64,000 nt of DNA from Variovorax sp. EL159 (GCF_900100965.1 NZ_FMUJ01000001.1:668272-732271), one strand, 5' to 3'. Shown: positions 1-8,641, numbered from the stretch's first letter. Notes: generated by a model from the letters alone, not told the origin. Numbers and translations are program-made.

Positions 1-579
1 AACACATCGAACCTCAAGGGCGTCGAGTACTGGGCGGCCGCGCGCACCGGCGGCTTCGGCGGCATCGCGCTGCGCGAGACGCTCGACGTGCCGGTGATCG
101 CCCGCGTCAACGGCCTGGCACTGGGCGGCGGTTTCGAGATGGTGCTGGGCTGCGACATCGTCGTCGCCTGCGAGGAAGCCAGCTTCGGCCTGCCCGAGCC
201 GCTGGTCGGCCGCCTGCCGCTGGACGGCGGCATGCTGCTGCTGCAGCGCCAGATTCCGTACCGCCAGGCCATGGGCATGATGCTCACCGGCCAGCGCGTG
301 AAGGCGCAGCGCGCGCTCGAGATGGGCCTTGTCAACGAGGTAGTGCCGCGCGCCGAACTCGACACCGCCGTCCACCGCTGGGTGCAGCAGATGCTGGCCT
401 GCGCGCCGCTGTCGCTCAAGGCCATCAAGCAGGTGGTGCGCCGCACGGGCACGCTGTCGCCGGCCGACGCGCACCGCATGCGGCTGCCGGCACTGGTGGC
501 CGCGCTGCAGTCCGAAGACGCGAACGAGGGCGTGCTGGCGTTCCAGCAAAAGCGCAAGCCGCAATGGCTGGGCCGCTAG
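1..579 (+). CDS. Enoyl-CoA hydratase/isomerase (crotonase family), 3' part
   Basis: The frame is open from base 1, so the start lies upstream of the window; 192 codons are visible. The crotonase oxyanion-hole region is clear in ALGGGFEMVLGCDIV, followed by FGLPEPLVGRLP, where hydratases place the second active-site loop. The C-terminal helical part (LSLKAIKQVVRRTG) is intact to the stop. Such enzymes hydrate or isomerise acyl-CoA thioesters in fatty-acid or aromatic-acid breakdown; the exact substrate cannot be read from sequence. A ferredoxin gene starts 19 bp after the stop and a LysR gene follows, so this is probably the last enzyme of a catabolic operon that lies mostly to the left. Confidence 0.9.
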   Translation, partial: NTSNLKGVEYWAAARTGGFGGIALRETLDVPVIARVNGLALGGGFEMVLGCDIVVACEEASFGLPEPLVGRLPLDGGMLLLQRQIPYRQAMGMMLTGQRVKAQRALEMGLVNEVVPRAELDTAVHRWVQQMLACAPLSLKAIKQVVRRTGTLSPADAHRMRLPALVAALQSEDANEGVLAFQQKRKPQWLGR

Positions 580-597
580 GCGCCCGCCCTTCATGCC

Positions 598-927
598 ATG
601 GCCTACGTCATCACCGGCGCCTGCATCGATATCAAGGACGGCGCCTGCGTCAAGTGCTGTCCGGTCGATTGCATCTACGAAGGCGAGCGCACTCTGTACA
701 TTCACCCGGATGAATGCATCGACTGCGGCGTTTGCGTGTCCGCCTGCCCCACGCAGGCCATCTACGAAGACCTTCGGCTGCCGCCCGAAATGGAACACTT
801 CGCGGCCATCAACCGCGAGTTCTTCGCGGCCCACATCAGCGGGCTCGGCTCGCCCGGCGGCGCGGATGCGAAGCGCGTGGCCTGCGACCACCCGGCGATT
901 GCTGCAATGCCACAAATGGCCGGTTGA
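598..927 (+). CDS. Ferredoxin family protein, 7Fe/8Fe FdxA type
   Basis: A 109-residue soluble electron carrier. Cysteines are at 9, 17, 20, 21, 25, 40, 43, 46 and 50. In FdxA-type ferredoxins the equivalents of C9, C17, C21 and C50 serve the first cluster (3Fe-4S or 4Fe-4S), and C25, C40, C43 and C46 the second. The canonical cysteine at position 12 is Ile here (CIDI), which fits a 3Fe-4S first cluster, and there is an extra vicinal Cys20-Cys21 pair. The segment YEGERTLYIHPDECIDC is typical of the family. It sits between a crotonase gene and a LysR gene, so it may pass electrons to an acyl-CoA-linked redox enzyme encoded upstream. That partner is not in the window. Confidence 0.85.
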   Translation: MAYVITGACIDIKDGACVKCCPVDCIYEGERTLYIHPDECIDCGVCVSACPTQAIYEDLRLPPEMEHFAAINREFFAAHISGLGSPGGADAKRVACDHPAIAAMPQMAG

Positions 928-966
928 GCCGGTTGATCGGCAGGCGCCAGAGGGGAGGGCCGGCTG

Positions 967-1881
967 ATGCACGCCAGCATCCTCAAGTACTTCATCGAGG
1001 TCGCGAGTTGCGGCTCGGTGCGCAAGGCCTCCGAGCGGCTCTATGTGGCCGCGAGCGCCGTCAACCGGCAGATCCACAAGCTCGAGGACGAGCTGGGCGT
1101 GGAGCTGTTCGACCGCATGCCCAACGGCCTGCGGCTCAACGCGGCCGGCGAGCGGCTGCTCAAGCACGCGCAGGAAACGCTGCACCAGTACCAGGTGATG
1201 CGCACCGAGCTGGATGCGCTCAAGGGCGAGCGCACCGGCCACGTGAAGGTCGCGGCCATGGACTCCTTCTTCGAAGACATGCTGCCCTCGGCGGTGGAAG
1301 ACTTCCTGCAGGTGTTCCCGGCCGTCACGTACACCATCACCGCGGTGCAGCCGATGGACGTGGCGCAGATGGTGATGTCGGGGCAGGTCGACGTGGGCAT
1401 GACCTTCGTGAGCCGCCTGCCGGGCGGCGTGGCCGCCGTGGCGCTGGCGAACCTGCCGATCGGCGTGGTGATGCCGCCCGGCCATCCGCTGGCGAACCAT
1501 GCCAGCGTGTCGCTGAAGGAATGCGCGCGCTACCCCTTCCTGCGCTCCAGCTCGCACCCCGTCATCAGTGCCGCGCTGTCGCCCGAGTTCGCCGCGTTCT
1601 GGGACGACATGGAGCCGGCCGCCACCTGCAATTCGACGCCCATGCTCAAGCGGCTCATCAGGGCCGGCAAGGGCATCTCGTGCTTCTCCAAGATCGCCTT
1701 CATCGAAGACCTGAAGCGCGGCGAGTTGATCTGGCGGCCCTTCGAGCTGCCCGCGCTCGACCAGTTGCAGGTGGGCATCGTGGTGCCGTCGCAGCGGGTG
1801 CTGCCGCATGTCACGCAGAACTTTGTCGGGCGCATGGCGCGGCGATTGACGCAGCTGGAGATTGCGGCTGCTGCGGTGTGA
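967..1881 (+). CDS. LysR family transcriptional regulator
   Basis: 304 residues, a normal LysR length. The N-terminal winged helix-turn-helix is seen in LKYFIEVASCGSVRKASERLY and AVNRQIHKLEDELGVELFDR. A linker helix follows, then a periplasmic-binding-protein-like effector domain from about residue 90 (GHVKVAAMDSFFEDML). The ATG is preceded by GGGGAGGG at a usable distance. It lies downstream of the crotonase and ferredoxin genes on the same strand, so those genes may be its targets. LysR proteins usually activate a neighbouring catabolic operon in response to a pathway metabolite; the ligand here is unknown. Confidence 0.92.
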   Translation: MHASILKYFIEVASCGSVRKASERLYVAASAVNRQIHKLEDELGVELFDRMPNGLRLNAAGERLLKHAQETLHQYQVMRTELDALKGERTGHVKVAAMDSFFEDMLPSAVEDFLQVFPAVTYTITAVQPMDVAQMVMSGQVDVGMTFVSRLPGGVAAVALANLPIGVVMPPGHPLANHASVSLKECARYPFLRSSSHPVISAALSPEFAAFWDDMEPAATCNSTPMLKRLIRAGKGISCFSKIAFIEDLKRGELIWRPFELPALDQLQVGIVVPSQRVLPHVTQNFVGRMARRLTQLEIAAAAV

Positions 1882-1955
1882 CGCGGTGCGAGCGTGGCGG
1901 CGCGGGCGAGACGGACTAAGCTGGCGTTCCCGCGCGCTCGCATCGCCTTCTTTTC

Positions 1956-2870
1956 ATGCTCACTCACAAACAGCTTCGCTACTTCGTGGACATCGTCGAC
2001 GCGGGCAGCTTCAGCCTGGCGGCCGAGCGCCTGTTCATCGCGCAGTCGGCCCTGAGCCGGCAGGTCAAGGAAATGGAGTCGCACCTGCAGGTGCCGCTGC
2101 TGGCGCGCGACACGCGGCACCTGGAGATGACGCCGGCCGGCCGCTCGCTGTATGGCGATGCGCGCCGCATCCTTGCCGCACTCGACGACGCCGCCGTCAG
2201 TGCACGCCATGCGCAAAGAGGCATCGAGGGCACGGTGCAGCTCCTGCATTCGAGTTCGGTGCCGCTGACGGATGCACTGCTGGCGTGCCTGAAAGACCAT
2301 GCCCATCGCTGTCCGGGTGTGTCCATCGAGGTGTCGCAGCGCGCCTCGGAACATCAGGCGCTGGACATCGAGCAGGGCATCGCCGACGTCGGCCTGGCGC
2401 GCGAGCCCTTGCTGCGGCGCTACCCCGGCGTGCAGCACGCGCCGATATTTTCGGAGCCACTGGTCGTGGCGGTACCCGCCGTGCATGCGTTGGCGAACAG
2501 AAAAAGCGTGGGCATCGCCGAACTGCGCGACGAGCCTTTCGTCGCCACGCCGCATCTGGAACGCGGCGGGCTGAGCCATCGCGTGGCCGAACTGTGCCGC
2601 GCGCATGGCTATCACCCGACGGGCGCGCAGGTGCGATCGCGTAAATGGTCGCAACTGGCGCTGGTGCAGGCCGGGTTCGGCATCGCGATCGTGCCGGCGT
2701 CGATGGGGCGAATGGCACCCGAGGGTGTGCACCTGCTCGCGCTCGATGACGAGGGCGACAGCCACACCACGGTGCTGGTGTTGTCGCGAGCCGAAGGCAC
2801 GAAGCTGGCGCAAGACCTGGTGGCGTCGCTGCGCGCCGGCATGCAGCCTGTGCAGCCCGGATTCAGCTGA
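1956..2870 (+). CDS. LysR family transcriptional regulator, second copy
   Basis: 304 residues, beginning LTHKQLRYFVDIVDAGSFSLAAERL, the classical LysR helix-turn-helix. FIAQSALSRQVKEMESHL is the recognition helix region. The effector domain starts near residue 90. It is the same length as the preceding regulator but differs widely in sequence, so it is not a recent duplicate. A TauE/SafE-type permease gene starts 61 bp after its stop on the same strand, so control of that exporter is a reasonable guess from position only. Confidence 0.92.
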   Translation: MLTHKQLRYFVDIVDAGSFSLAAERLFIAQSALSRQVKEMESHLQVPLLARDTRHLEMTPAGRSLYGDARRILAALDDAAVSARHAQRGIEGTVQLLHSSSVPLTDALLACLKDHAHRCPGVSIEVSQRASEHQALDIEQGIADVGLAREPLLRRYPGVQHAPIFSEPLVVAVPAVHALANRKSVGIAELRDEPFVATPHLERGGLSHRVAELCRAHGYHPTGAQVRSRKWSQLALVQAGFGIAIVPASMGRMAPEGVHLLALDDEGDSHTTVLVLSRAEGTKLAQDLVASLRAGMQPVQPGFS

Positions 2871-2931
2871 TTTCGAGATCGATGCCCGCCGCATTCGGCA
2901 TTGGCGTGAAGCGGGCGAAGTGCCTAGATTC

Positions 2932-3702
2932 ATGGGCATGGATGCCATCGCCAATGCCTTGCCCGTCACGCCGCTTGAGTTCGCCATCGTCTGCACGGGT
3001 GTCGTCGCGGCCTACATCATCTTCGGCATTGCAGGGTTCGGCACGGCGCTGATCGCCGGGCCGGTGCTGGCCAACTTCATTCCGGTGGCGAGCGTGGTGC
3101 CCCTGCTGGCGCTGCTCGATTTTTTCGCGGCGGTGACCAACGTGAGCCGCGATGCGCGCTCGGCCGACATGGCCGAGCTGCGGCGGCTGGTGCCGGTGAT
3201 GGCGGTGGGCAGCCTCGTGGGCGCGGCCTTGCTGCTGCTCGGGCGGCCGCAACTGATGCTGCTGGCGCTCGGCATCTTCGCGGTGGCCTATGCGCTGTAC
3301 TCGCTCAGCGGCATCAAGCCGGTGTCGCAACTGTCGTCGCGTGCGGCGTTGCCGTTCGGTTTCGTCGGCGGCATCTTCTCGGCGATGTTCGGCAGCGGCG
3401 GCTTCATCTATGCGATCTATCTGTCGGGCCGCATCGCCGCGAAGGAACGGATTCGCGTCACGCAGTCGACGCTGATCGGGCTCAGCACGCTCACGCGGGC
3501 GATCCTGTTCCTGCTGGCCGGCGTGTATGCGCAGGCTTCGATGCTCTGGCTGGCAGTGCTGCTGTTTCCGGCCATGCTGGTCGGCACGGCCGTCGGGCGG
3601 CGCATCACGCTTCGGCTGTCGCGCGAGCAGTTTCTCCGGGTGGTGGGCGTGGCCGTGTTGTGCTCGGGTGCGTTCCTGATCTATCGCTATGTGGCCGGTT
3701 AG
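2932..3702 (+). CDS. Sulfite exporter TauE/SafE family (DUF81) permease
   Basis: About 256 residues, nearly all hydrophobic, with around eight predicted membrane spans. The N-terminal repeat contains IIFGIAGFGTALIAGPVLANF-like sequence (residues about 27-45), the glycine-rich signature of TauE/SafE proteins; the second repeat shows FGFVGGIFSAMFGSGGF. The family exports sulfur-containing or other small organic anions across the inner membrane. The ATG at 2932 (alternative 2938) was chosen because the open frame upstream is rich in Arg and Trp and is the shadow of the LysR gene. It probably forms a regulator-transporter pair with the preceding LysR gene. Confidence 0.82.
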   Translation: MGMDAIANALPVTPLEFAIVCTGVVAAYIIFGIAGFGTALIAGPVLANFIPVASVVPLLALLDFFAAVTNVSRDARSADMAELRRLVPVMAVGSLVGAALLLLGRPQLMLLALGIFAVAYALYSLSGIKPVSQLSSRAALPFGFVGGIFSAMFGSGGFIYAIYLSGRIAAKERIRVTQSTLIGLSTLTRAILFLLAGVYAQASMLWLAVLLFPAMLVGTAVGRRITLRLSREQFLRVVGVAVLCSGAFLIYRYVAG

Positions 3703-3834
3703 AAAAGGCGACGAAAGAAGCGCGTGAGGTGGGCGCGTCGCGCCTCGTTTTTCGTGCGCGACGCCTTCTAGAATCCAGGCCCGCACTCGCCCGGCATCGC
3801 TCGGGCAAGGCGCATCGTTCATCTCATTTTCTGC

Positions 3835-4755
3835 ATGCCTCTTTCTCGACCTCGCTCTGCTTCTCCCTCCTTCCTGGCTCTTCTTCTCTCCTCCATCATC
3901 GGCACGGCAGCAGCCCCTGCCTTCGCCGCCGATGCTGTCCTGACGCTGAACACCGACCGCGTGCAGGAAGACACCAACGCTCCCGCCCTCGATCTTGCGC
4001 TGACCCGCTTTGCCGGCATGGCATCGGGCTCGTACTACTGGCCTGAAGGCCTGCTGGCCGAGCAGCTGATCTCGGGACTGTCGTCGCGCCGCGACCGCAA
4101 GCAGCAAGCGCTGCCGGACGGGCTGCAACTGCTGTCGTCGTACCGCCGGCCCTATGGCGGCAGCGAGCGCGCCGCCGTGCTGATCGACGGCCGCAGCGGC
4201 GATGTGCTGGCCGCGGCGCTGGTGCATCGCCAGTGCGGTGCGGGCTCGTCGTCCGCTGGTTGCCTGGACGACCAGCATGCGGTGCTTTCGATCTTTCTGC
4301 GTCCGGGCTTCGACCGCGCCAAGGCACAGCCACTGGTCGCATGGAGCCGCGAGGTGCCCGAAAAACTGCAGTCCGGCGAAGGCGAGAAGATCGCGAAGAC
4401 CGAGTACGCCACGATGGATGCCGCGCACACCGCCGCACGCGCCGTCGAGCGACCGAAGGGTTTTTCGGCCGTGGTGCCGCTGTACCCGAAGTCGCTGATC
4501 TACCGCACCGCGCAGGACGCGTTGAGCGACGCGAAGGCACGGCGCGTGCTGCGCCTGCAGACCACGGACAGCATGGAAAAGGTGCTGGCCTTCTACAAGC
4601 AGTTGTCGCCGCCGCTCGAAGAGATGGAGTCGGCGCTGGACACGCGCAGCGGCTACGTTGCCGGCACGCGCAAGGGCGTGGCCTTTTCCGTCAATGTGAA
4701 GCACGACCGGGACATGCCGGCCATCACCAACATCGAAGTCGAGATTTCCGAATGA
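3835..4755 (+). CDS. Exported protein of unknown function, first of a tandem paralog pair
   Basis: 306 residues. The N-terminus has basic residues, a hydrophobic stretch (FLALLLSSIIGTAAAP) and AFA-AD, a good Sec signal-peptidase site near residue 32. The mature part is soluble, with a GSYYWPEGLLAEQLI segment and one likely disulfide pair (the Cys in HRQCGAG and in AGCLDD). I recognise no named domain. Its stop overlaps the start of the next gene as ATGA (4752-4755). That gene encodes a similar protein: both share a GSY-x-A/EQ region, an ERAAxLxD segment, a VLSIF strand and a similar C-terminal beta segment. A periplasmic two-gene unit is inferred. Confidence 0.8.
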   Translation: MPLSRPRSASPSFLALLLSSIIGTAAAPAFAADAVLTLNTDRVQEDTNAPALDLALTRFAGMASGSYYWPEGLLAEQLISGLSSRRDRKQQALPDGLQLLSSYRRPYGGSERAAVLIDGRSGDVLAAALVHRQCGAGSSSAGCLDDQHAVLSIFLRPGFDRAKAQPLVAWSREVPEKLQSGEGEKIAKTEYATMDAAHTAARAVERPKGFSAVVPLYPKSLIYRTAQDALSDAKARRVLRLQTTDSMEKVLAFYKQLSPPLEEMESALDTRSGYVAGTRKGVAFSVNVKHDRDMPAITNIEVEISE

Positions 4756-5783
4756 ACGCACTGATCCCCAAAACCATCGCTTCGCTGTTGCTGCTCGCCG
4801 GTGCCGCAGGCGCCGTCTGCGCCCAAGCGCAGGGCGCTGCACCCGCGGCTTCGTCGGGTGGACCCGTCACGACCGAATTGCCCGCGCCGCCGCTGCGCCT
4901 GAGCGAGCAGCCGCGCATTCGCAGCGCCGTCATCGCCATGGTCGGCTATGCGCGCGGCAGCTACACCGAGGCCGATACGTTGATTGCACAGCAGGTGCTC
5001 GAAGGCATGCGCTCCAGGCACGACATCACGCGCACCGTCTGGCCCGATGGCCGCAAGGTGATCGCGTCCGTGAATGGCGGCGACCACGGCGAAGAGCGCG
5101 CCGCGATGCTGCTCGACGCCGAAGGCCGGCTGGTGGCGCTGGGGCTGGTCAACGGTCATTGCAACGTGCCACCGACCGGCGACAAGCCGAAGGTGTGCAA
5201 GCCCGCGCCGCAGACGGTGCTGTCGATCTTCCAGCCCGCCGGTGCGAAGCAGGCGGATGCGGAGCCATTGGTCGTGTGGGGCAAGACGCTGCCGGAGTTC
5301 CTGGCAGCCATGGCCGACAGCGACGACCCGGCGAAGGCGGCCGACGCGCAGAAGATCGCGAGCGTCGAATACATCGCCGGCCAGCCGGACGTGCCGGGCT
5401 GGCGCGTGGAGCAATTGCCGCCGGGCTTTCCGGCTTCGCTGCGGCCTTTGCTGGTGCAGACGGCCGAAGTGAACAGCACGGCGAGCGCCGGCAAGATCGT
5501 GATGCCCAAGGGCCTTGCGGGCAAGCCGATGCGCACGGCGTACGAACAATCGCAGCGCAACGAGCCGAGGCTGCCCGATGCCGAAGTGACGCTGCGCAGC
5601 TATGCCGAGCTTGGCACGTTGGTCGATGCCTATCGCGAACTGGCGAAGGGCGCGAGTGTGGAAGAAGGCGGCCGCGAAATCGTGTTCAACGGCACCGACG
5701 GCGCCGGGCGCTACAGCGTCCGCCTGCGCGATGCGAAGGAAACCGGCGTGTTCATCACCGTGTCGAGCTGGAAGCGCAAGTAG
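4752..5783 (+). CDS. Exported protein of unknown function, second of a tandem paralog pair
   Basis: 343 residues from the ATG at 4752, which overlaps the previous stop and so implies translational coupling. A signal peptide is clear (LIPKTIASLLLLAGAAGAVCAQA), with cleavage near residue 25. The body parallels the upstream protein: ARGSYTEADTLIAQQVLEG, EERAAMLLDAEGRLVALGLV, a Cys pair in HCNVPPT and PKVCKPA, QTVLSIFQP, and a closing beta segment. It differs by a longer central insert and an extra Cys in the signal peptide. No named domain is recognised. Duplication followed by divergence within one operon is inferred. Confidence 0.8.
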   Translation: MNALIPKTIASLLLLAGAAGAVCAQAQGAAPAASSGGPVTTELPAPPLRLSEQPRIRSAVIAMVGYARGSYTEADTLIAQQVLEGMRSRHDITRTVWPDGRKVIASVNGGDHGEERAAMLLDAEGRLVALGLVNGHCNVPPTGDKPKVCKPAPQTVLSIFQPAGAKQADAEPLVVWGKTLPEFLAAMADSDDPAKAADAQKIASVEYIAGQPDVPGWRVEQLPPGFPASLRPLLVQTAEVNSTASAGKIVMPKGLAGKPMRTAYEQSQRNEPRLPDAEVTLRSYAELGTLVDAYRELAKGASVEEGGREIVFNGTDGAGRYSVRLRDAKETGVFITVSSWKRK

Positions 5784-5822
5784 CGGGTTCTGCGCGCTGG
5801 GTGCAGCGTTCCTTCCCGACGA

Positions 5823-6407
5823 TCAGCGCGTCTTCCGGCTTCCATTCAGCTTGTCGAGCGCGCGGCGAAAGTCGGCCAGCGGCATCGATTGCGATGCGTC
5901 CTTGTTGTCGGCTTCCGCCAGCGCGCGGCTTCGCCATCCTGGCGGGGTGCCTGCCGGGTTCTGGATCAGCCCGTGCACCGTGTCGCCTCGAACTTCCAGG
6001 ATAGAGCTGCACATGTCGCTTCGCATCGATGGTCCCTCGCCCCATACCTGGAGGATCCACTCGGAGCCTTTGGGGAGCAGGGCGGTGTGACCCGTGGGCG
6101 GCAGGTTGAGCAGGTATCCGACGACCCAGCCTCCGCCTTGGAGTCTTGTGCCGATTTCGTCGCGCTTCCCGGCAGTGAAGAATTCAAGGATCTCGAACTT
6201 GAAAAGGTAGGGGTCTGGAGCGGGAAGCGATGCGTCAGTGTCGGTCGGTACCACTCGTGCCCGAACGATCCGGCCCTGGCGGCCGTGGTCGCGATACCAC
6301 TTCACCGATTCAAGGAATGAGCTGTTGCCGGCGCATGACGTCGCGCCGGCGGAACCTGCGGCCAGGATGGCAAGCACGAGGGCGCAAAGCGACCGGAACA
6401 GTCTCAT
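5823..6407 (-). CDS. Exported hypothetical protein
   Basis: 194 residues. An N-terminal signal peptide is visible (LFRSLCALVLAILAAGSAGA, cleavage before TSCAG). The mature protein carries two cysteines, in TSCAG and DMCSS, which could form a disulfide. The middle reads as a small beta protein: RIVRARVVPTD, YLFKFEILEFF, GGWVVGYLLNL and EWILQVWGEG. This pattern resembles small TIMP/NTR-like exported proteins, but I cannot assign it. It is convergent with the paralog pair (39 bp gap) and stands alone on this strand. GC is a little lower than in neighbouring genes. Confidence 0.7.
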   Translation of the reverse strand: MRLFRSLCALVLAILAAGSAGATSCAGNSSFLESVKWYRDHGRQGRIVRARVVPTDTDASLPAPDPYLFKFEILEFFTAGKRDEIGTRLQGGGWVVGYLLNLPPTGHTALLPKGSEWILQVWGEGPSMRSDMCSSILEVRGDTVHGLIQNPAGTPPGWRSRALAEADNKDASQSMPLADFRRALDKLNGSRKTR

Positions 6408-6517
6408 CTTCTTGAGTCTCCAGAGGGAGGCGAAGAAATGATTCGTGGGGCCATCACTTCGTCGACTTCGGCACTATTTCGTCATGCGTGTCGCGAGTCA
6501 AGAAAGCTGAAGAGCGG

Positions 6518-7087
6518 TCATTGCCCGGGCTGCACGATCTGCAGCCACGGCCATCGCGCCTGATAGTCGCCCGCCTTCTTGAGAAACAGCTCGCGCATCG
6601 GAAGCAGCGGGTTCATGCGCAGGATGCCCGCCGCAAGGTCGTCGAGGCCATCGGGTGCATAGAGCGTCTTGTCGGCCAGGTCGATGCCGACGCGTGTGCA
6701 TGCGATCAGGTAGCGATCGATTCCGTCGCGCGCGGAGCCGAGCCGGGGGTAGGGCGACTGGAAGCGCTGCTCGTACCAGAGGTGAACGCGCGCCTGGTTC
6801 TTGACCTCCACGCTCACGCCGAGGTCGGCCACCGCTTTCTGCACGCGCTGGATCACGAGGTCTTCGGCGTCCCATGACAGGTCGGCGTCGTCGAAGTAGA
6901 AGACGTCGTAGTCCTTCACGCCCCAGCCGGGCGGCTTGCCCGACAGGCAGTTCCATGTCGCCTGGAAGAGGCAGCCGGCGGTCAGGAAGCCCTGGCGAAG
7001 CCCGAGCTTGGGCAGGCGCGAAAGCAGTGCGGCGTTGACCGGGTCCTGCATGGCTTGCTCGATCAAGCCGGTGGGTGTCAATGGCAT
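6518..7087 (-). CDS. Nucleotidyltransferase-fold family protein (NTP_transf_6/DUF925-like)
   Basis: 189 residues from ATG 7087 (PLTPTGLIEQAMQ). Features match the small nucleotidyltransferase family PF06042: an early FLTAGCLFQATWN segment, then the acidic DYDVFYFDDADLSWDAED, whose DYDVFYFD carries the metal-binding aspartates. It ends with LRMNPLLPMRELFLKKAGDYQARWPWL. The in-frame ATG at 7141 was rejected because it lies inside the terminator hairpin of the ridA operon. The substrate is unknown for this family. It is monocistronic as far as the sequence shows. Confidence 0.8.
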   Translation of the reverse strand: MPLTPTGLIEQAMQDPVNAALLSRLPKLGLRQGFLTAGCLFQATWNCLSGKPPGWGVKDYDVFYFDDADLSWDAEDLVIQRVQKAVADLGVSVEVKNQARVHLWYEQRFQSPYPRLGSARDGIDRYLIACTRVGIDLADKTLYAPDGLDDLAAGILRMNPLLPMRELFLKKAGDYQARWPWLQIVQPGQ

Positions 7088-7126
7088 GGGGCGATGAGGT
7101 CCAGCGCAGTGCGATGCAATGCAAAG

Positions 7127-7154
7127 AGGCCTGACGGCCATCGCCGTCAGGCCT
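7127..7154 (-). terminator. Intrinsic terminator after ridA
   Basis: A perfect 12-bp stem (AGGCCTGACGGC, 7127-7138, with its complement at 7143-7154) around a 4-base loop. Read on the minus strand it is followed by CTTTGC. It lies 28 bases beyond the ridA stop and therefore ends the minus-strand transcript that includes the transglutaminase and ridA. Confidence 0.75.
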
Positions 7155-7181
7155 CGAAGCGGGAACGTGCGAAAGAAGCGA

Positions 7182-7640
7182 TCAGCCGATTTCGGCGATC
7201 AGCTCGATCTCGACGCAGGCACCCATCGGGATCTGCGCCACGCCGAAGGCGCTGCGTGCATGCGCGCCCTTTTCGGGGCCGAAGACTTCGGCGAAAAGCT
7301 CGCTGGCGCCGTTGGTCACCAGATGCTGTTCGGTGAAGGTGCCGACCGAGTTGACCAGGCTCATGACCTTGACGATGCGCGTGACCTTGTTGAGGTCGCC
7401 CACGGCCGCGTGCAGCGTGCCGAGCAGGTCGATGGCGATGGCGCGTGCGGCCTGCTTGCCTTCTTCGGTGCCGATGTTGGCGCCGAGTTGGCCGGTCCAG
7501 ACCTTGCCGTCCTTCTTGGCGATGTGGCCCGACAGGAACACGAGGTTGCCGGTGCGCGCGAAGGGAACGTAGGCGGCCGCGGGGGCGGAGACGGGCGGCA
7601 GGGTGATGCCGAGGCTGGAAAGTTTGTCGTAAACGCTCAT
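7182..7640 (-). CDS. RidA family protein (reactive imine/enamine deaminase type)
   Basis: 152 residues. The sequence has the RidA/YjgF/L-PSP layout: YVPFARTGNLVFLSGHIAKKDGK at the front, GTEEGKQAARAIAIDLLGTL in the middle and ARSAFGVAQIPMGACVEIELIAEIG at the end. The closing Arg and the GACVEIE strand form the ligand pocket in the family. RidA proteins hydrolyse reactive 2-aminoacrylate-like intermediates or act as generic small-molecule binders; this longer subgroup is of uncertain function. Its ATG overlaps the stop of the upstream transglutaminase gene (ATGA, 7637-7640), so the two are translationally coupled. A strong terminator follows. Confidence 0.9.
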   Translation of the reverse strand: MSVYDKLSSLGITLPPVSAPAAAYVPFARTGNLVFLSGHIAKKDGKVWTGQLGANIGTEEGKQAARAIAIDLLGTLHAAVGDLNKVTRIVKVMSLVNSVGTFTEQHLVTNGASELFAEVFGPEKGAHARSAFGVAQIPMGACVEIELIAEIG

Positions 7641-8611
7641 GGAGTTTCCTTGTCTTGGGATTGCGATTGTGTTCCGGTTTGGGGCAGCGCCTCGATCACT
7701 TCCCCCACTGGCTGCACGGTCACGCCGACCCGCAGCGTGTGGCGTGCGCCGCCATGGAGTACGCCGCGCATCGGCGAGACGTCGGAGTAGTCGCGGCCGA
7801 TGGCCAGGGTGACGTAGTCTTCGCCCGGCTGACGGCCGTTGGTAGGGTCGAAGTCGGCCCATCCGCCGGCGCTGGCCGTGTCCTCGGCGCCTTCGTCTTC
7901 GCCCGGCAGGTACACCGACACCCAGGCGTGCGACGCATCGGCGCCCACCAGCCGGGGCTGGCCGGGCGGTGGCTGCGTCAGCAGGTAGCCGCTCACGTAG
8001 CGCGCGGGCAGGCCCATGGTGCGAAAGCACGCGATCATGATGTGGGCGAAGTCCTGGCACACGCCCTTGCGCTGCGCCAGGGCCTCGACGGCGGGCGTGT
8101 TGATCTCGGTGCTGTCGGCGTCGTAGGCGAAGTCGCGGTACATGCGCTCGGTGAGGTCCATCGCCACGTCGAAGGTGGGGCGCCCGGGCACGAAGCTGGC
8201 GCGCGCGTACGCGTTGAAGTCGTCGTGGCGCGGCACGTAGGGCGAAGGAAAGACGAACTCGGAGGCCGCATCGAAGGTGGCGTCCTTGCGAAAGCGGAAG
8301 CGCTCGCGCACGGCCTCCCAGGGCAGCTCGCGCGCGATGGCCGGCGACAGCACCGGCGTCGAGGTCTCGACCACGCTTTCGGCCGTGACCACCAGCCGGT
8401 CGTGCGTGGCCTCGAGCGCGAAGAAGGCGCGCGTGTTGCCGTACAGGTCGGGCAGTTCGCTGCGCTGCGCGGGCGGCGGATCGATCGCGAGCTTGTGGCT
8501 CACCAGCCGCTGCGAGTCGGTGGCCAGCGGCTTCAGGTGCGCCAGGTGCTGCGCCGTCTCGACCGGCGGCGCGTACTCGTAGCGGGTTTCGTGGGTGACG
8601 TGAAGCAGCAT
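7637..8611 (-). CDS. Transglutaminase-like cysteine protease-fold protein
   Basis: 324 residues. An N-terminal beta domain typical of bacterial transglutaminases (residues 1-100, LLHVTHETRYEYAPPV) precedes the core, whose triad can be read as Cys185 (RKGVCQDFAH), His228 (ASHAWVSV) and Asp255 (WADFDPTNGR). Proteins of this type occur with ATP-grasp/alpha-E and DUF2126 proteins in a proposed peptide-modification or amide-forming system, and both partners lie just upstream on this strand. The protein has no signal peptide, so it acts in the cytoplasm. It is coupled to ridA by a 4-base overlap. Confidence 0.9.
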   Translation of the reverse strand: MLLHVTHETRYEYAPPVETAQHLAHLKPLATDSQRLVSHKLAIDPPPAQRSELPDLYGNTRAFFALEATHDRLVVTAESVVETSTPVLSPAIARELPWEAVRERFRFRKDATFDAASEFVFPSPYVPRHDDFNAYARASFVPGRPTFDVAMDLTERMYRDFAYDADSTEINTPAVEALAQRKGVCQDFAHIMIACFRTMGLPARYVSGYLLTQPPPGQPRLVGADASHAWVSVYLPGEDEGAEDTASAGGWADFDPTNGRQPGEDYVTLAIGRDYSDVSPMRGVLHGGARHTLRVGVTVQPVGEVIEALPQTGTQSQSQDKETP

Positions 8612-8641
8612 CGCGCAGGCCGGTGGATCGGGGGCTTCTTT

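Noticed and set aside
7088..7141. An 18-codon N-terminal extension of the nucleotidyltransferase-fold protein
   Set aside because: It overlaps the ridA terminator hairpin and is not family-like.
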